DNA of 64,000 nt from Purshia tridentata. Lineage: Eukaryota; Streptophyta; Magnoliopsida; Rosales; Rosaceae. A program made the position numbers and the translations under genes. The first letter of the stretch is position 1. Every line of letters begins with the position of its first letter. Below the pieces are notes generated by a model, which saw only the letters and a program-made list of their open reading frames with translations, was not told the origin of the DNA and did no database searches. Positions 10,501-21,597 of the stretch are shown one piece after another. Where the stretch lies: assembly GCA_003254885.1 (NCBI GenBank), contig QANT01009265.1, positions 1 to 64,000 on the forward strand, written 5' to 3'.

Positions 10501-11588
10501 AGATACCCAACCCTGTGGGTTTGGTGTTGGTTTCTCTACACGGTTTATACTCTTTGGCGAGATTAATTCTAAGTGATTGTAATCTTTATGTTGTCCCCGA
10601 TACTATTGGGTGCTTGTGCTCTTTAAAGTATTTAGATATGAGTAGAAATAATTTTGTTAGCCTTCCTGCAAGCATTAGTCGGCTTTCTAACCTTGGAGGT
10701 TTAATCTTAGAGGGGTGCACAATGCTTCAACAATTCCCAGATCTTCCATCAAGTAAAATATTACACGTAAACACCCAAGATTGTACTTCCTTAAGATTGT
10801 TATGGGATCTACCAATTTTGGACAGAGATGCACAAATGTGGGATTTTACATTATATTCTGGAAATTGTTTTGGACTGCTTGACGATGAAGGCCGCAATAC
10901 TATAATATTTCCGATGCTAAGGCGATTCCTTCAGGTACTCTCTCTCTCTCTCTCTCTCTCTTCTATGTGTCTCTGTCTCTCACTCTCTTGTTTGTTTGCT
11001 ATGGTACAGGGAATCCCTCGATTCCAAATTATGACTCCTGGAAGGGAAATTCCTGAGTGGTTCATTCGAAGTGAGTTGAAGGAAGATTCATTCATTGTGG
11101 AGCTACCATCGCATTCATGTAGGGAGTGGATGGGGATTGCGTTTTGTGTTCTTTTTGAAGATCAGGCAAATCCAGCTACCTTGTCACAATTTAGTCATTT
11201 TGTAATTGAGTTATATTCGGAAGTATTTTTCGAACCGAATAGCTATACTACTCAAAAAATAGGCCATCTTGGGTCCGATCACCTTTGGGTAAGTTATGTG
11301 TCTCGTCAACAATGGAATCCTCAATGCAGTGAGATGAAGATTTTAATCGAAACTTATTATGGTGACTGGGAGCATCGGCAAACATGCTCAATTGTGAAGA
11401 GGTGTGGGTTTCGACTGGTGTTTGAGAAAGATGTGGAAGAACTCAACCAAACGTTGAACCAATCCATCAGCACTACTTCTCCTTACTGTGAACAATGTGA
11501 CAACTCAGCAGATGTGCAAGGTGCTAAGCGAACACATGATGGTGGCCTTGCCAAAGAATCACTCTGCAAAAGATTGAAGGAAGATTAA
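7597..11588 (+). CDS. TIR-NBS-LRR (TNL) disease-resistance receptor
   Basis: Exons by splice consensus and frame: 7597-8099, 8240-9344, 9455-9733, 9840-10934, 11010-11588 (1,186 residues). Order: TIR domain (about 19-165; HDVFLSFRGED, and SSRWCLDEL with the family's catalytic NADase Glu at E94); NB-ARC with P-loop GIWGMGGIGKTT (about 225-236), kinase-2 KVLIFVDDGD (293-302), RNBS-B GSRIIITTRD, GLPLAL (383-388) and MHD (496-498); leucine-rich repeats (about 560-950; LDLEGCMKL-type units); then a post-LRR C-JID domain (PGREIPEWF onward), and a basic tail with KRTHDGG and CKRLKED. Exon breaks after TIR, after NB-ARC and inside the LRR are the classical TNL pattern. Such proteins sense pathogen effectors and signal through TIR NADase products and EDS1. 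All main motifs are present, so it looks functional. Kinase-2 reads DDGD where DDVD is usual. The fourth intron is a 75-base CT repeat that keeps frame if retained. Start chosen at MASSSHPS; an in-frame ATG at 7537 looks like leader. Confidence 0.9.
10935..11009 (+). other. 75-base CT-microsatellite intron, frame-neutral if retained
   Basis: The donor CAG|GTACTC and acceptor GGTACAG|GGAATC enclose a (CT)n tract. The length is a multiple of three with no stop in frame. Splicing joins LRR-side ...RRFLQ to GIPRFQIM, the usual TNL join. Retention would add a 25-residue Leu/Ser/Cys-rich hydrophobic segment in front of the C-JID domain. Confidence 0.6.
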
Positions 11589-12030
11589 TTGTCTTGAGCT
11601 TCATTGAATCATCCAATGCCTCGAAATAATACTGGAAAAGCTAACAATGATGCTCTGCTCAGAATTCACGTAACTCACTCTCACTCCCAGTAACGCCTAC
11701 ATAATATAATATTTAGATGTTTATGTTTTCTTTTTTATTTTGAGCTTTACAATTGATTTTTGTTAGCTGACCCATGTGCTAGATGATAATCCTTTGCTAG
11801 CTGTTTAGTTGATCACAATATACCTCTCTCACTCTCTTATGGGCTTTTTTGTCTTGACAAATATTGATTGATGCTTTGCTTTCTTAGGTATAATATGATT
11901 TTTTGCAAAATATGTATGTGAAAATGCTGCAAATCAATAATTAATTAATGATATGTGTCTCTCACCAGATGAGATAAAATTCTTTTTCGTTTTTTGTTTT
12001 GTTTTTTGTTTTTTTTTTGCTCTATTTGCA

Positions 12031-12312
12031 TAACTGCGTTAATGAATGAATGAATTTATAATTCAACCAAAAGAGTCAAAAGGCTGCAGTATGTACTTAA
12101 TTTGGTTTTGGAGAAGAAAAGTGATGGGGGGCATACAAAAAGTAGTTTCAATTTGATTGTACCATGTTATAACTGCGTTAATAAATGAATGAATGAATTT
12201 ATAATTCAACCAAAAGAGTCAAAGGACTTCAGTATGTACTTAATTTGGTTTTCGAGAAGAAAAGTGATGGGGGGCATTCAAAAAGTAGTTTCAATTTGAT
12301 TGTACCATGTTA
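12031..12312 (+). repeat. Two-unit ~140-bp tandem duplication
   Basis: TAACTGCGTTAATGAATG...ACCATGTTA is repeated directly (unit 1 12031-12169, unit 2 12170-12312) with a few substitutions and one extra GAAT. Confidence 0.85.
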
Positions 12313-12977
12313 TTTTATTATTCTCTTTTAGGTAGGAGGAGAATAATTCTCTTGGTACATTTTGTTTGTTTTTCCATTTTGCATATAATGGTTTAATAGC
12401 TTGTGCTGCAAATCTTGTTTGTAACACCAATGACTCCAAGTTGGGCCCTGCCTAAGGACATGTGCATCTGTTATCTCTCACATTTTTTTATTTTGTTCTA
12501 AAATATTTTTTATTTCCTTGTCCTAAATGTAGGATTACTTTAACTAAAATTTTGACACGTGTTAATGCACATGCAGATAAAGTTTTTTAATTATAAATTT
12601 TTTTACTTATTTAGTAGTATTTATTTTTTAAGTAATTATTTAAAAAAAATTTGAAAACTTTAACTGTTCTATAACTTCTCTCTCTCCACCTAATAAGGTG
12701 GTGGAGTGTTTTTGTTTTTATTTCTTAGTTTTTTTTAGTGGCTTAATTTTACATTTGTGCCTTTAGTTTTATTAAATTAATTCAATTTAATTCTTTAATC
12801 TAGTAAAGGGTTATTTGGGCAAACAAAGAATTGAGCAAACTCTTTAATCTTGCAGGGCAATTGATTTTTTTCGTCATCTATTTAGTTTTTTCCTTAACTA
12901 ATACTTTGAACTTTTTTAATGCAATTTTGGATTTCCTTGTGCTGATTATAGGACCCTATGAGTTTAATACAAGCTGT

Positions 12978-13069
12978 GTTAGTAAATATACTGAGAGTAC
13001 AAAGGAGAAGCTTGTAAACCAGCGTTAGTAAATATACTGGGAGTACAAAGGAGAAGCTTGTAAACCAGC
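12978..13069 (+). repeat. Two-unit 46-bp tandem duplication
   Basis: GTTAGTAAATATACTG...GTAAACCAGC occurs at 12978-13023 and again at 13024-13069 with one base difference, so it is a recent slip or duplication. Confidence 0.9.
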
Positions 13070-15609
13070 GTTTTTGGTTTTCATAGACATTATGATTAAA
13101 GGACTAAATATGTCTGCTTTGATTTCAGTTGTTTCGGAGATAATCAGAAGATCACTTATAAAACATCTCCCATTATCCTTGAGTTTGGGTTTTGTTGTTT
13201 AAAGTACAGTGGTTGTTGAATTTTTTGGATTGAAAAAAGTGTGTCTGTTTTGTTTGAAATGTGCAGATATCTTAGATTATGGTGTTCAACATGTGAAAAT
13301 TATGTACTATTGTGACACTTATATTATTGTACAGAGCTTCAGATTCCACTTTATTAAACAACCTTGTGAACATTAGGCACTGATTATTCATATTTGTACA
13401 GAATTTTTTCATACTGCATTCATTATCCTTGCTGAGAGGATCAAGGAGAACAGGAACTTGCTTAGAAGCAGCTTTCATCTTTCTTGGTAATCATTTTTTC
13501 TTAAATGGGGTTTGTATTTTCAGCTTCTATGTTATTGCTTCTTGCTTTCTCCTGGCCCTAAACATCTAGCTTCCTAATTCTTTTAAGAGTCCTTGAATGG
13601 AGATGTACTTATAAAACTTGATTTGCGCACGAGCAAATTTGTTGAGCTACAATCTACTAACTGGTGGGTCCAAACTGTTAGAGCTAATATCTTGAGCAAG
13701 TGTCCTTTTTTGAAACTAAAGCAAAATGTACTGATTCTATAGCCAGGAAGGCATTTTCAAAGCCGGAACTGTCTTGGCAAAAGAGTCAGATAGATTATTG
13801 GAACTGGAAAACTGTTTTTTTTTTTTTTTAGCACCACTTTTACTCTTTAGAATCTGTTTGTATGATGACCTTATTTCACTTTTATTATATGTAGTCTATC
13901 AAAGCAGACTCCCCATTTATTTGTTAGAGAAGATGACCAAGATTTTGCAATCTGCTGTTGAACTTACTAGAGTCAATTTCATCCTAATTAGGGCAGATTA
14001 TTCAGGGGATGCAGATATAGTTGAAGACCAAGTAAATTGGCCCGCAGCAACTGTTGTTTGAAATTTATAAAAGGTAAAAGAAAATTGTAAATCTGAAAGA
14101 GGAGCATATTTGTTGCATACATATGGCAATGTAAGTATGTTTATTAATATTTACATCAACATTTGTTGCCATGCTTAATTTACAAAATGTTAATGGCTGA
14201 GAAATTTTATGTGCCAATTGTTATGTTAAGATATCTTTTATATCTTGATAAAGCAAACAACACTAAAAGAAGGTTAAAAAATTTGGCGGGACAATTGTAT
14301 GTCTCCATAAACAAAACATCTGCAGTATTCAACTGTATATTGCTCAAAAAAAATTGGGATGGTTGTTGACAAGTTGGTTAATCAAAGGTTTCATCTTTAC
14401 TGCTGGTGGGTTTTTCATCTGCTTTGGAATGTCTTTTTGGGGCACTTTTTTCCTCTTTGCTTTCTTCTTTTTGGCCTCTGTGGGGGGGTTCTCTTCTCCT
14501 TGGCTAGAAATTTAGAAAACACTATTTGTTAGTGTAAATAAATAGTTAAATTTTATAAAACGTAAATTAACACAATGGTTTAATTGAGATATATAAGATG
14601 CAAGAAAATGATGGCAAGTTTTTTAAAAAGTTTGAGTGAGGTTAAGAATTAGCATAAAGTTAAAAAAAACTTTGCTAATTCGGAGAAAATCTATAAATTT
14701 TAATAAGTTAGCAGCTTTACTAAATATACAAGAGATGGATGACGGTGAACATATGTTATGAAAATTGAATGCAGTTAAAAAAGTGTATACAAAGTTGATG
14801 AAAAACCTAGGAAAAAGATTGAGAGGGTTTCAAGTTTCCATAGTTAAATTTGAGAGGAATATGTGAAAATGTGCATATGTTAAAGGTAAGACTTTTTACA
14901 TATATATGAAAATATAAATACGTTTATAAACATTAACCTTAATATTTCTTTACCAACCAGACATGAGATCAATATAAGCATTTTATGGCAAACACATACT
15001 GAAACGAATGCATATGCATAAAAGACAAAACTCTGAATTGTTTTTGTGATAAAACTAAATTTCTTCATGCAATAATGAAAGAAGTATTGAAAAGAGGAGA
15101 TAAATACATACAACAATGGCAACTGAAAACTCCTGTATTCTTTCATAGTTTTTCACAATTCTCATCCTCTGAAGTGCCATAAGCCTACTGCAAGGATTTG
15201 CTATCTACTACCTCGGCAGTCATTTCCTGCCACAATAACATGTAATTCATGAACAAACAGTACAATAATCACCTAAGCATACAAAAAACAACGACAATAA
15301 GAAAACCATAGAAACCGCAAAAAATAATTAACAGTGAGGAGAAAACTAACAATAATAGCACTAAAAAGGTGCATATATAGAAGAAAAAAAAGGGAACTAT
15401 AAGCTTAAGAGCTAAACCACCCTTTGAGCTCATCTAGGCAAATTTAATAGAAAATTTTACTCAAGAGACTGAGAAGGAGAAAAATAGCCACCCAAAAAAA
15501 TGAGCTGAAAAACTTGTCAAAGATTTTATTTTTATTTTTTTGTAAAAAAGATTATTTACGACAACAGGAAAGAACATATATATAAATTGAGAAGAAAAGG
15601 CTTACTTAC

Positions 15610-15927
15610 CTCAAGCAGAACATCAAGAATGAAACCATAGGATGACTGCAAAATGCAGATAAAACAAAAATTATCAATGATGTGATCATAAACTGCTAAA
15701 ATTGAGTCAGAAAAATTTGAGTCCAAAAGTTCTCAATGTGCACCGATTAGACTTCTTTCTTAATTATGACTGTACCCAATAGATAAAACAAACACTGACG
15801 AGTGGCTATTAGATTATTGCAAACTTACCTTTTCCCTTCTAGTAAGTTTGCAACTTTCAATAGCACCAATACTTGCAAAAACCTCTTGAACCAGTGGGTC
15901 TGTCACCTGGGTATGGATGTTCCCAAC
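15610..15927 (-). pseudogene. Fragment of a UBP1-like RNA-binding protein gene (two exons)
   Basis: Two exon-like segments on the minus strand, 15829-15927 (99 bases) and 15610-15645 (36 bases), have correct AG and GT borders and an in-phase junction. The first encodes [20 protein letters not shown] followed by [13 protein letters not shown], and the second starts SSYGFI. This matches the first RRM of oligouridylate-binding protein 1 (UBP1B/RBP45-47 relatives: [18 protein letters not shown]...EGCKLIRKDK|SSYGF), including the exon junction between EK and SS. After SSYGFI the frame departs from the family (LDVLLE, then a splice donor), and no other RRM exons were found nearby. Introns are kept, so this is a duplicated or captured genomic fragment and not a retrocopy. 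UBP1 proteins bind U-rich RNA and form stress granules. This piece alone would not encode a working protein. Confidence 0.65.
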
Positions 15928-16959
15928 CTACTTTCTCAAAAATAAAGAAATTAGAAGTTTCAAAGCAAAAAAAGAGAAAGAAAATAAATAATCCATAAGT
16001 AATCACTCTCAATCAGGAAAGAGAAAGATAATGCAAGTAACACGTGGTTAACATCATATGGACATTTTTTGAAAGAAAGCATAGTTAGGGAAAGTTGAAG
16101 TTAATAGTAATTTATAGAAATTTAACCTCATTTGAATTACTTTTACGCAGATATCATAGTTAAATGAAAAGCAACAGTGGAAGAAGAAAAACTAATCATA
16201 AAGCTCGCTGCAGATACTCTTTGCCTCTATGATATGTTGTCTACCTCAAATCATTTAAGGAAGTTGTACAAAAAGTTGATTTTAGCATGCAAATATATAA
16301 GAGCTCAATTTTCCCATTTCCAACTCCTTCAAGTGTCACAACTAATGCACATGTACACATCAAGAAAGATCACCATTACATGTCGGCCACCATCAAATAT
16401 TATCGCAATGAACGGCAACAGAGAAACTAAAGGCAAGAAAAAATAAAGAAACATAGGAAAAGAACCAAAGAGAAGGTAAAAGGGGGAAAAAGCTTTGAAA
16501 ACCCAAGCCAAAAATGGAAGTATAATCATTAATGACTATAAACACATTCCCTCCATGTATTAATTGCTATATGGAAGAGCTTGAAGTACAAAAAAACAGT
16601 TTGATCAAATTGGAAAAGAGAAAGTCATAGACTTTACCAATGTTAGGAAATCTTGTATGGCAAGCACAAATGTTTCTACTTTGTATGCTATTGCATCATG
16701 GGCCAGCCACCCATCCACCCATCAACTGAACAATAGATAAAAGGTGACTTACCTTATTTTCGGCCTTGTGAAATGAAGGAAATGGTATGCGACTTGAAGG
16801 TTAACGATAGCCCGTGGTAACTGCAACGTAATTTATTTGCTTTGATACTGCATTTAAAAGGAAAACAAATGAAAACAAAAATTAGAACTATTCAACACAC
16901 CCTACAATGAAATTCTTAAAAACTATAGTGGCAACATCATGGAATAGTAGAGGCGACAT
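15928..16959. other. Spacer upstream of the UBP1 fragment, no gene seen
   Basis: AT-rich DNA with purine-rich stretches. The minus-strand sequence near 16755-16835 ends in a good donor (AATAAG|GTAAGTCACC) and could be another relic exon of the captured gene, but its translation matches nothing I recognise. Confidence 0.3.
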
Positions 16960-17558
16960 GGGAACTAGAGTCCGATATGAGGAAAGGTTTTCCTCACCAT
17001 TTCGGTAGAGAAACGAGTTAATCTCAGGGACGAGATTCTTTTAAAGAGATAGGATATAATACCCCAAAATTTTCATCCTTTCTTGTGTTGACACGTGTTT
17101 TCAAAGCTATTTTGTTAGTAGTATTATAAGGTTTCTTTTAAAGAAAATAGAAATTCATTTGTCTTTTGTACAACTGACATGCACCCTTATTTTCTTAGAG
17201 TCAAGCTCTAGTGCTTTGTGAAAAAAATTTGGTGATTATCAAGTTGGATTTAATTATTTCAAAATTAAATCATTGGAGTTTATTTATCTCTAATTTGTAT
17301 GGGACAAATTGTTGTTTTGAGGCAGTATGAAAATATATAGTACTTATCAACATGAGTTCGTAGGATTTTTGGGGGAATTATTTGGAGCCCCGAGCAATTT
17401 TTGGTGAATTATTGAATCTTGGAATAAATAGAAAATAAGAAAAGAATAAAAATGCTGACTGTCCTAACACAGCGTGCCATGGCGTGCTGTCATTAGATGT
17501 TGAAGTTGACGCGACATTGACTAGGAGCAATTCAGTTGAGCTCACGTTTTGACGTGCC
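16960..17558 (+). mobile_element. Tail of a Ty3/gypsy retrotransposon with partial 3' LTR
   Basis: The sequence GAGTTAATCTCAGGGACGAGATTC followed by a purine-rich tract and ATAATACCCCAAAATTTTC (about 17015-17085) is the usual end of plant gypsy polyproteins, polypurine tract and LTR start. The LTR-like part continues to about 17558, where another LTR-like sequence abuts. It is an old, broken remnant; the rest of the element is absent. Confidence 0.45.
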
Positions 17559-18291
17559 TGTCATACCCCAATCTTATTAAAACCTAATAATTTGGAGTAA
17601 AGTGTGACTTACTTTCTAATCGCAGATTTATAAGAAATATTTTTTTTTTCTACAATTAAGACAGGAAAAAGATAGAAAATAAAATAAAACAATATAATTT
17701 AGTAAACTAATTCAAATGTATGAAAATAAACTTTATTTAGGACACTACTGTTTCAAGAGTACGTCACCAAGTGTTCATCTTCTTATATATTACAATTCAA
17801 TTGTAATAAATAAAACAAAACATGAAAATTCAGCATTTCTTCTAAACTCCACTTGATTATTACACATCATTGGTCATATTCGTGTAACCTGCAAAGTCTA
17901 TTAGGGTGTAAGCTTCTGAGGCTCAGTAGGGTATAGTGATCCCTCATAGCCAGTTATCACAGTTAATCAACATTTCAATGTAAAGAGAATAAAATAGACA
18001 GTAAGAAGTTGTACAATGATGAGAAGATGCATGTACTCACTCTTTATCTATTCTCATTGACACACACATAAAAGACAAACAAGCTTATACGTCTCATATC
18101 GTGCTACAACTGTGGGCCCGAATGTCCTGAATGTCCCAAATATGAGTAAACACCTGTCCATCCTTTAACTCTAAATATTTTAAATATTATTCTTTCCACT
18201 TTTCCTTATAGTTCTTCCATAAATCATCAGATCACCAGATACATCAACCTCTTTCTCCTTGGTGTCTCCAATAAATCATGAGACCACCAGG

Positions 18292-18341
<50 letters not shown>

Positions 18342-19545
18342 TAGTGTCTCAATTAATTAGTCGTTTTCTTAATACTGTTCACAACCACACTTATGACTTA
18401 ACATGCAAAAACGAACAATGCATGGTAATCCAATTGTATGCAATTTGAGAGTATTACAGACTTGAGAAAATTCACAGTGTACCCCCATAGTATCAATAAT
18501 AATAAGATTAATAATAAAAATTATTCATTAACATAATCATACCAACAAGTAAGAAAACAAAGAATACAATTAATTAAAAAAAAAACCCATAATAAGGAAA
18601 TAAATCAGATAATGACAAAAAATTCATTATTATATAGTCCAATCATTAGGGAATATGGACCCTACCTTAATTCCTTGAGCACGGTTCCTTCTTTATCCGT
18701 TCCTATGTGCTCGAGTCTAAAAAAATTAAAAAAATTATAGTTTAGACTAAATTTAATTAAATTTAAATTTATCTCACTCTCTTTTTAAGGAGAGTGTAAT
18801 TCACACTCTAACTTAGAAGCATTGGATTGACGTGAAACAACTACCATTAGGCTCGTATCGAAAAATAGACTTGGGTGGGTCAAAATTGGGCGACAAAAGT
18901 TGCAGGAATCTACTGCACGCGCCACCACGTGTTGGTGGTGCAAGTGGGGGTTGTTGGCAGGTACTGTTCATCATCTCCTTCCTCCAGCCATGCAACTTCC
19001 CCTATTTTTCAATTTTTTTTTCTTCTTCACTTTGACTCATATTTTAACCTGTCAAACCTTTACCAATTATGAAAACTTATAATTGTTTTAAAGCACTGCA
19101 TCACCTTTTTACAACAATATATAAAGATCATAAAAAATGAACAATTAAAATGCTAGATAATTGGGCTCAAAGAAGGCCACTCAAAAACTGTCAATTTTTC
19201 CAGAAATTTTCTAGATTTTTCAACTTTCAACCCCATTTTAATACATCCAACCTTGAAGAAATCCATCATTCCTATACTTATTTTAAAGCTACTATGTCAT
19301 CTTTACAAACATATGTGGAGCATGCAAAATGAATGGTTAAAACTCTAGTTATAAGCCTCAAAAGGAAGCCATGTAAAACTGCAAATTTTTTCATAACATT
19401 GCCATATTTTTCATTTTCTTTCAATTTTAAACCATAAAACATGTTTATAGGGCTAAAATAATGTTATACAAGACTTAGTTTTAGTTTTTCAACATGAAAC
19501 AAAAATGTAAAAATAAAAGTTCTATAAGAAAAATTGATAACGACA
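17559..19545 (-). mobile_element. Probable LTR in minus orientation (gypsy-type)
   Basis: Read on the minus strand the stretch begins TGTCGTTATC (19545) and ends TTGGGGTATGACA (17559), giving TG/CA ends 1,987 bases apart. Near the inferred 3' end it carries the 'CTACTGAGCCTCAGAAGCTTACACC...TTTGCAGG' type of sequence common to plant gypsy LTRs. A CT microsatellite (about 18295-18339) lies within. No matching 5-base flank duplication was found (GTGCC versus CCCAT), so the borders or completeness are uncertain. It seems to have landed in the gypsy LTR to its left. Confidence 0.4.
18295..18339. repeat. (CT)n microsatellite
   Basis: About 22 uninterrupted CT units. Confidence 0.95.
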
Positions 19546-20534
19546 CCCATAGTCCATGGAACTCACCTTCGTTTCTAACCTATGAGGCTACAAGCTATGA
19601 TTCCTACAGTAAAGGAAAGACCCTAGACCCTAGAGGCTAAAAGGGTTAAAAATTGAATTTAACTAACATGTATAGGTAGACTAGTACATTGGAAAAATAC
19701 AGTGAGAAATTGCATACTGAAAATGTGACAATTGCACTCAAAACCATTAGATCTTCCCCACTGTGATTTAGAAATCACATGCCATAATAGTTATGAAAAA
19801 AAGATATGTAGTGCCAAACATATTCCACAGCATGACCAGTTGATTTCCAAGACACTGATCTAGAAATTATGGGAAAATACATGACATAAATGGATTCACC
19901 AATTCATTACTTTATATGTACCATATATATATGATTGGCAACTTAAAATAACATTAAACATTCTTAAAAGAGTTAATAATTAATAACCAAACCAATAGCA
20001 ATGAAAATCTTATAGACTAAGAACATGCGGTACTCAGAAATGCATAACCACTAATAGGGCTTGGAATGGGTCGGGTGCACCCAGCCAAACAACTTTGGCC
20101 AAAACTCAACCATTATCGGCCCGAGTATTGTGGGTCGGGTGATAAGTGGGTCGGATAATAGTTGCATTCGACCCTTTTTTTTATTGGAATAATTAGAAAT
20201 AGGTCCAATTTTGAAGAGTCATTCGGACTAAAACCTTATAAAAATTTAAATTAAGACTTAAATCCAATTTTTTAGACTGAGGTCCAAACAGTAGACTTTT
20301 CTAAATTTTGACTCATATTATCTCTTAAAATTAAAATAATTAATATGAATTAATTATAAAAATTACGAAAGATAATATCTGTTCAGACATTTTTAATTAA
20401 AACATTCAAGATTATCTAGTTTCCTATTTTTTAATTTGAAATAATAAATAATAATATTCGTTTATATTATATAATAAAAAAATATATTAACTCATAAAAA
20501 ATAATCAAACAAGTGAAAAAAATATATATAGGTC
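19546..20534. other. Spacer with GGTCGGG-rich words, no gene
   Basis: AT-rich DNA. At about 20055-20170 there are repeated GGGTCGGGT and GGCCCGA words, the signature of several old plant hAT-like non-autonomous elements. I could not define a matching right end or target duplication, so no element is called. Confidence 0.35.
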
Positions 20535-20806
20535 CATTTCAATTGTACCAATATCTGAGTTGGTGTGTGTGTGTGTATATATATTCAAGCTACTTCGTTT
20601 CCTGAGTTTTGAGGGTAAATCCAAGTTTTGAGGGTAAATCTCATCTTTTCACCACATCACTTCCTAGGGTATAGAATGGGTTCGATAGAAGCGTTATGTT
20701 AGGGTTTAGCTCTAGGATTTTGGGCGGAGCCCAAAATCCTGAAGCTAAACCATAACATAAAAGCTGACAAACCGGAGCCGATCGATTGATTGGTACAATT
20801 GAAATG
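20535..20806. repeat. Nested foldback element with strong central hairpin
   Basis: An 18-base perfect inverted repeat CATTTCAATTGTACCAAT (20535-20552) faces its complement at 20789-20806. Inside, a second palindrome with about 34-base arms and only a 3-base loop (arms near 20692-20725 and 20729-20764; core AGGATTTTGGGC/GCCCAAAATCCT) lies off-centre. The left half also holds a TG run and a 21-base tandem repeat GTTTTGAGGGTAAATC. No coding capacity is seen. Confidence 0.65.
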
Positions 20807-21210
20807 TATGTACAAATCACAGTCAATTGTTCGTTTGACATAGTTAAATTCTATAATTAATTATAGGATAATATGATAATATTAATTATGATATATAATA
20901 TAATATTATAATATTAAGGTAATATACAATTATAATAATATTTAATACTATGATAATATTAAGATTTACATATCATTAATTTTAGAATAATATTACATAT
21001 TTTTTAAATTAAAAACATCTGTATAATATTTTTAGACCTTTGTCAAAAATAAAAAAGTATTAAGGTATTAGTCTAAGAGAGGAGAAAAAATTGGACCGGC
21101 TTATAAATCACCCTATATAATATATGTAGGTAAGCCTTTTTGAGGCAGATTGTCTGGCTAGTTTGGGTTTTTTGGGCTTTAGCCCTCTATTTAATTATAC
21201 ATATATAATA

Positions 21211-21597
21211 GGAGAATGCTATACACCTTTTCCATCCACCTTCTTCAAATCCACCTTCTTCACCCACTTTTTTCTTTATTATTCACATTTCACATCATAA
21301 ATTAATGATCGGAACCATTCATTTGTTAGATCTAACAATGAAAATCATCCCTACAAAAAATCAATTAAATCGGAAATCATTCGATTATATATCTATGATA
21401 AAAATAAACAGATGTTTTGGTAATAATTTGATTCACCATTAATTTATTTATAATAATTATATGATTAAACGATTTCCGATTTAATTTATTTTTTGCAGAA
21501 ATGATCTTTAAATAATTATTTAAAATATGAACGGTTCGGATTATGAAAATACATTTAGAAATATGAATAATAAAGAAGAAGGTGGATAGCATTCATC
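21211..21597. mobile_element. Foldback MITE, Mutator-type
   Basis: The ends GGAGAATGCT and AGCATTCATC are inverted repeats, and the subterminal CCACCTTCTTC faces GAAGAAGGTGG. Inner arms also pair (AAATCGGAAATCATTCG with CGATTTCCGATTT). The flanks TATATAATA (21202-21210) and TATATAATG (21598-21606) fit a 9-base target duplication with one change. The element is AT-rich and non-coding. Confidence 0.65.

Larger units (their letters stand above)
11589..15609. other. Gene-poor spacer with short tandem duplications
   Basis: After the TNL 3' end I see no coding exon with family support until the UBP1 fragment. The spacer holds a two-unit tandem duplication of about 140 bases (12031-12312) and a two-unit 46-base one (12978-13069), AT-rich DNA and T-tracts. 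Small open frames at 13774-14061 and 14163-14369 have neither recognisable domains nor good start contexts. Confidence 0.45.

Noticed and set aside
13774-14369. Open frames of 95 and 68 residues
   Set aside because: No recognisable domain, poly-T-derived codons and no splice or promoter context.
18295-18339. Possible CRISPR-like or functional repeat array
   Set aside because: It is a plain dinucleotide microsatellite. No spaced repeat array exists anywhere in the window.
20055-21115. One large hAT-like element from the GGTCGGG words to ATCACCCTA
   Set aside because: The ends match only over a few bases, and the flanks ACCACTAA and TATAATAT do not agree.
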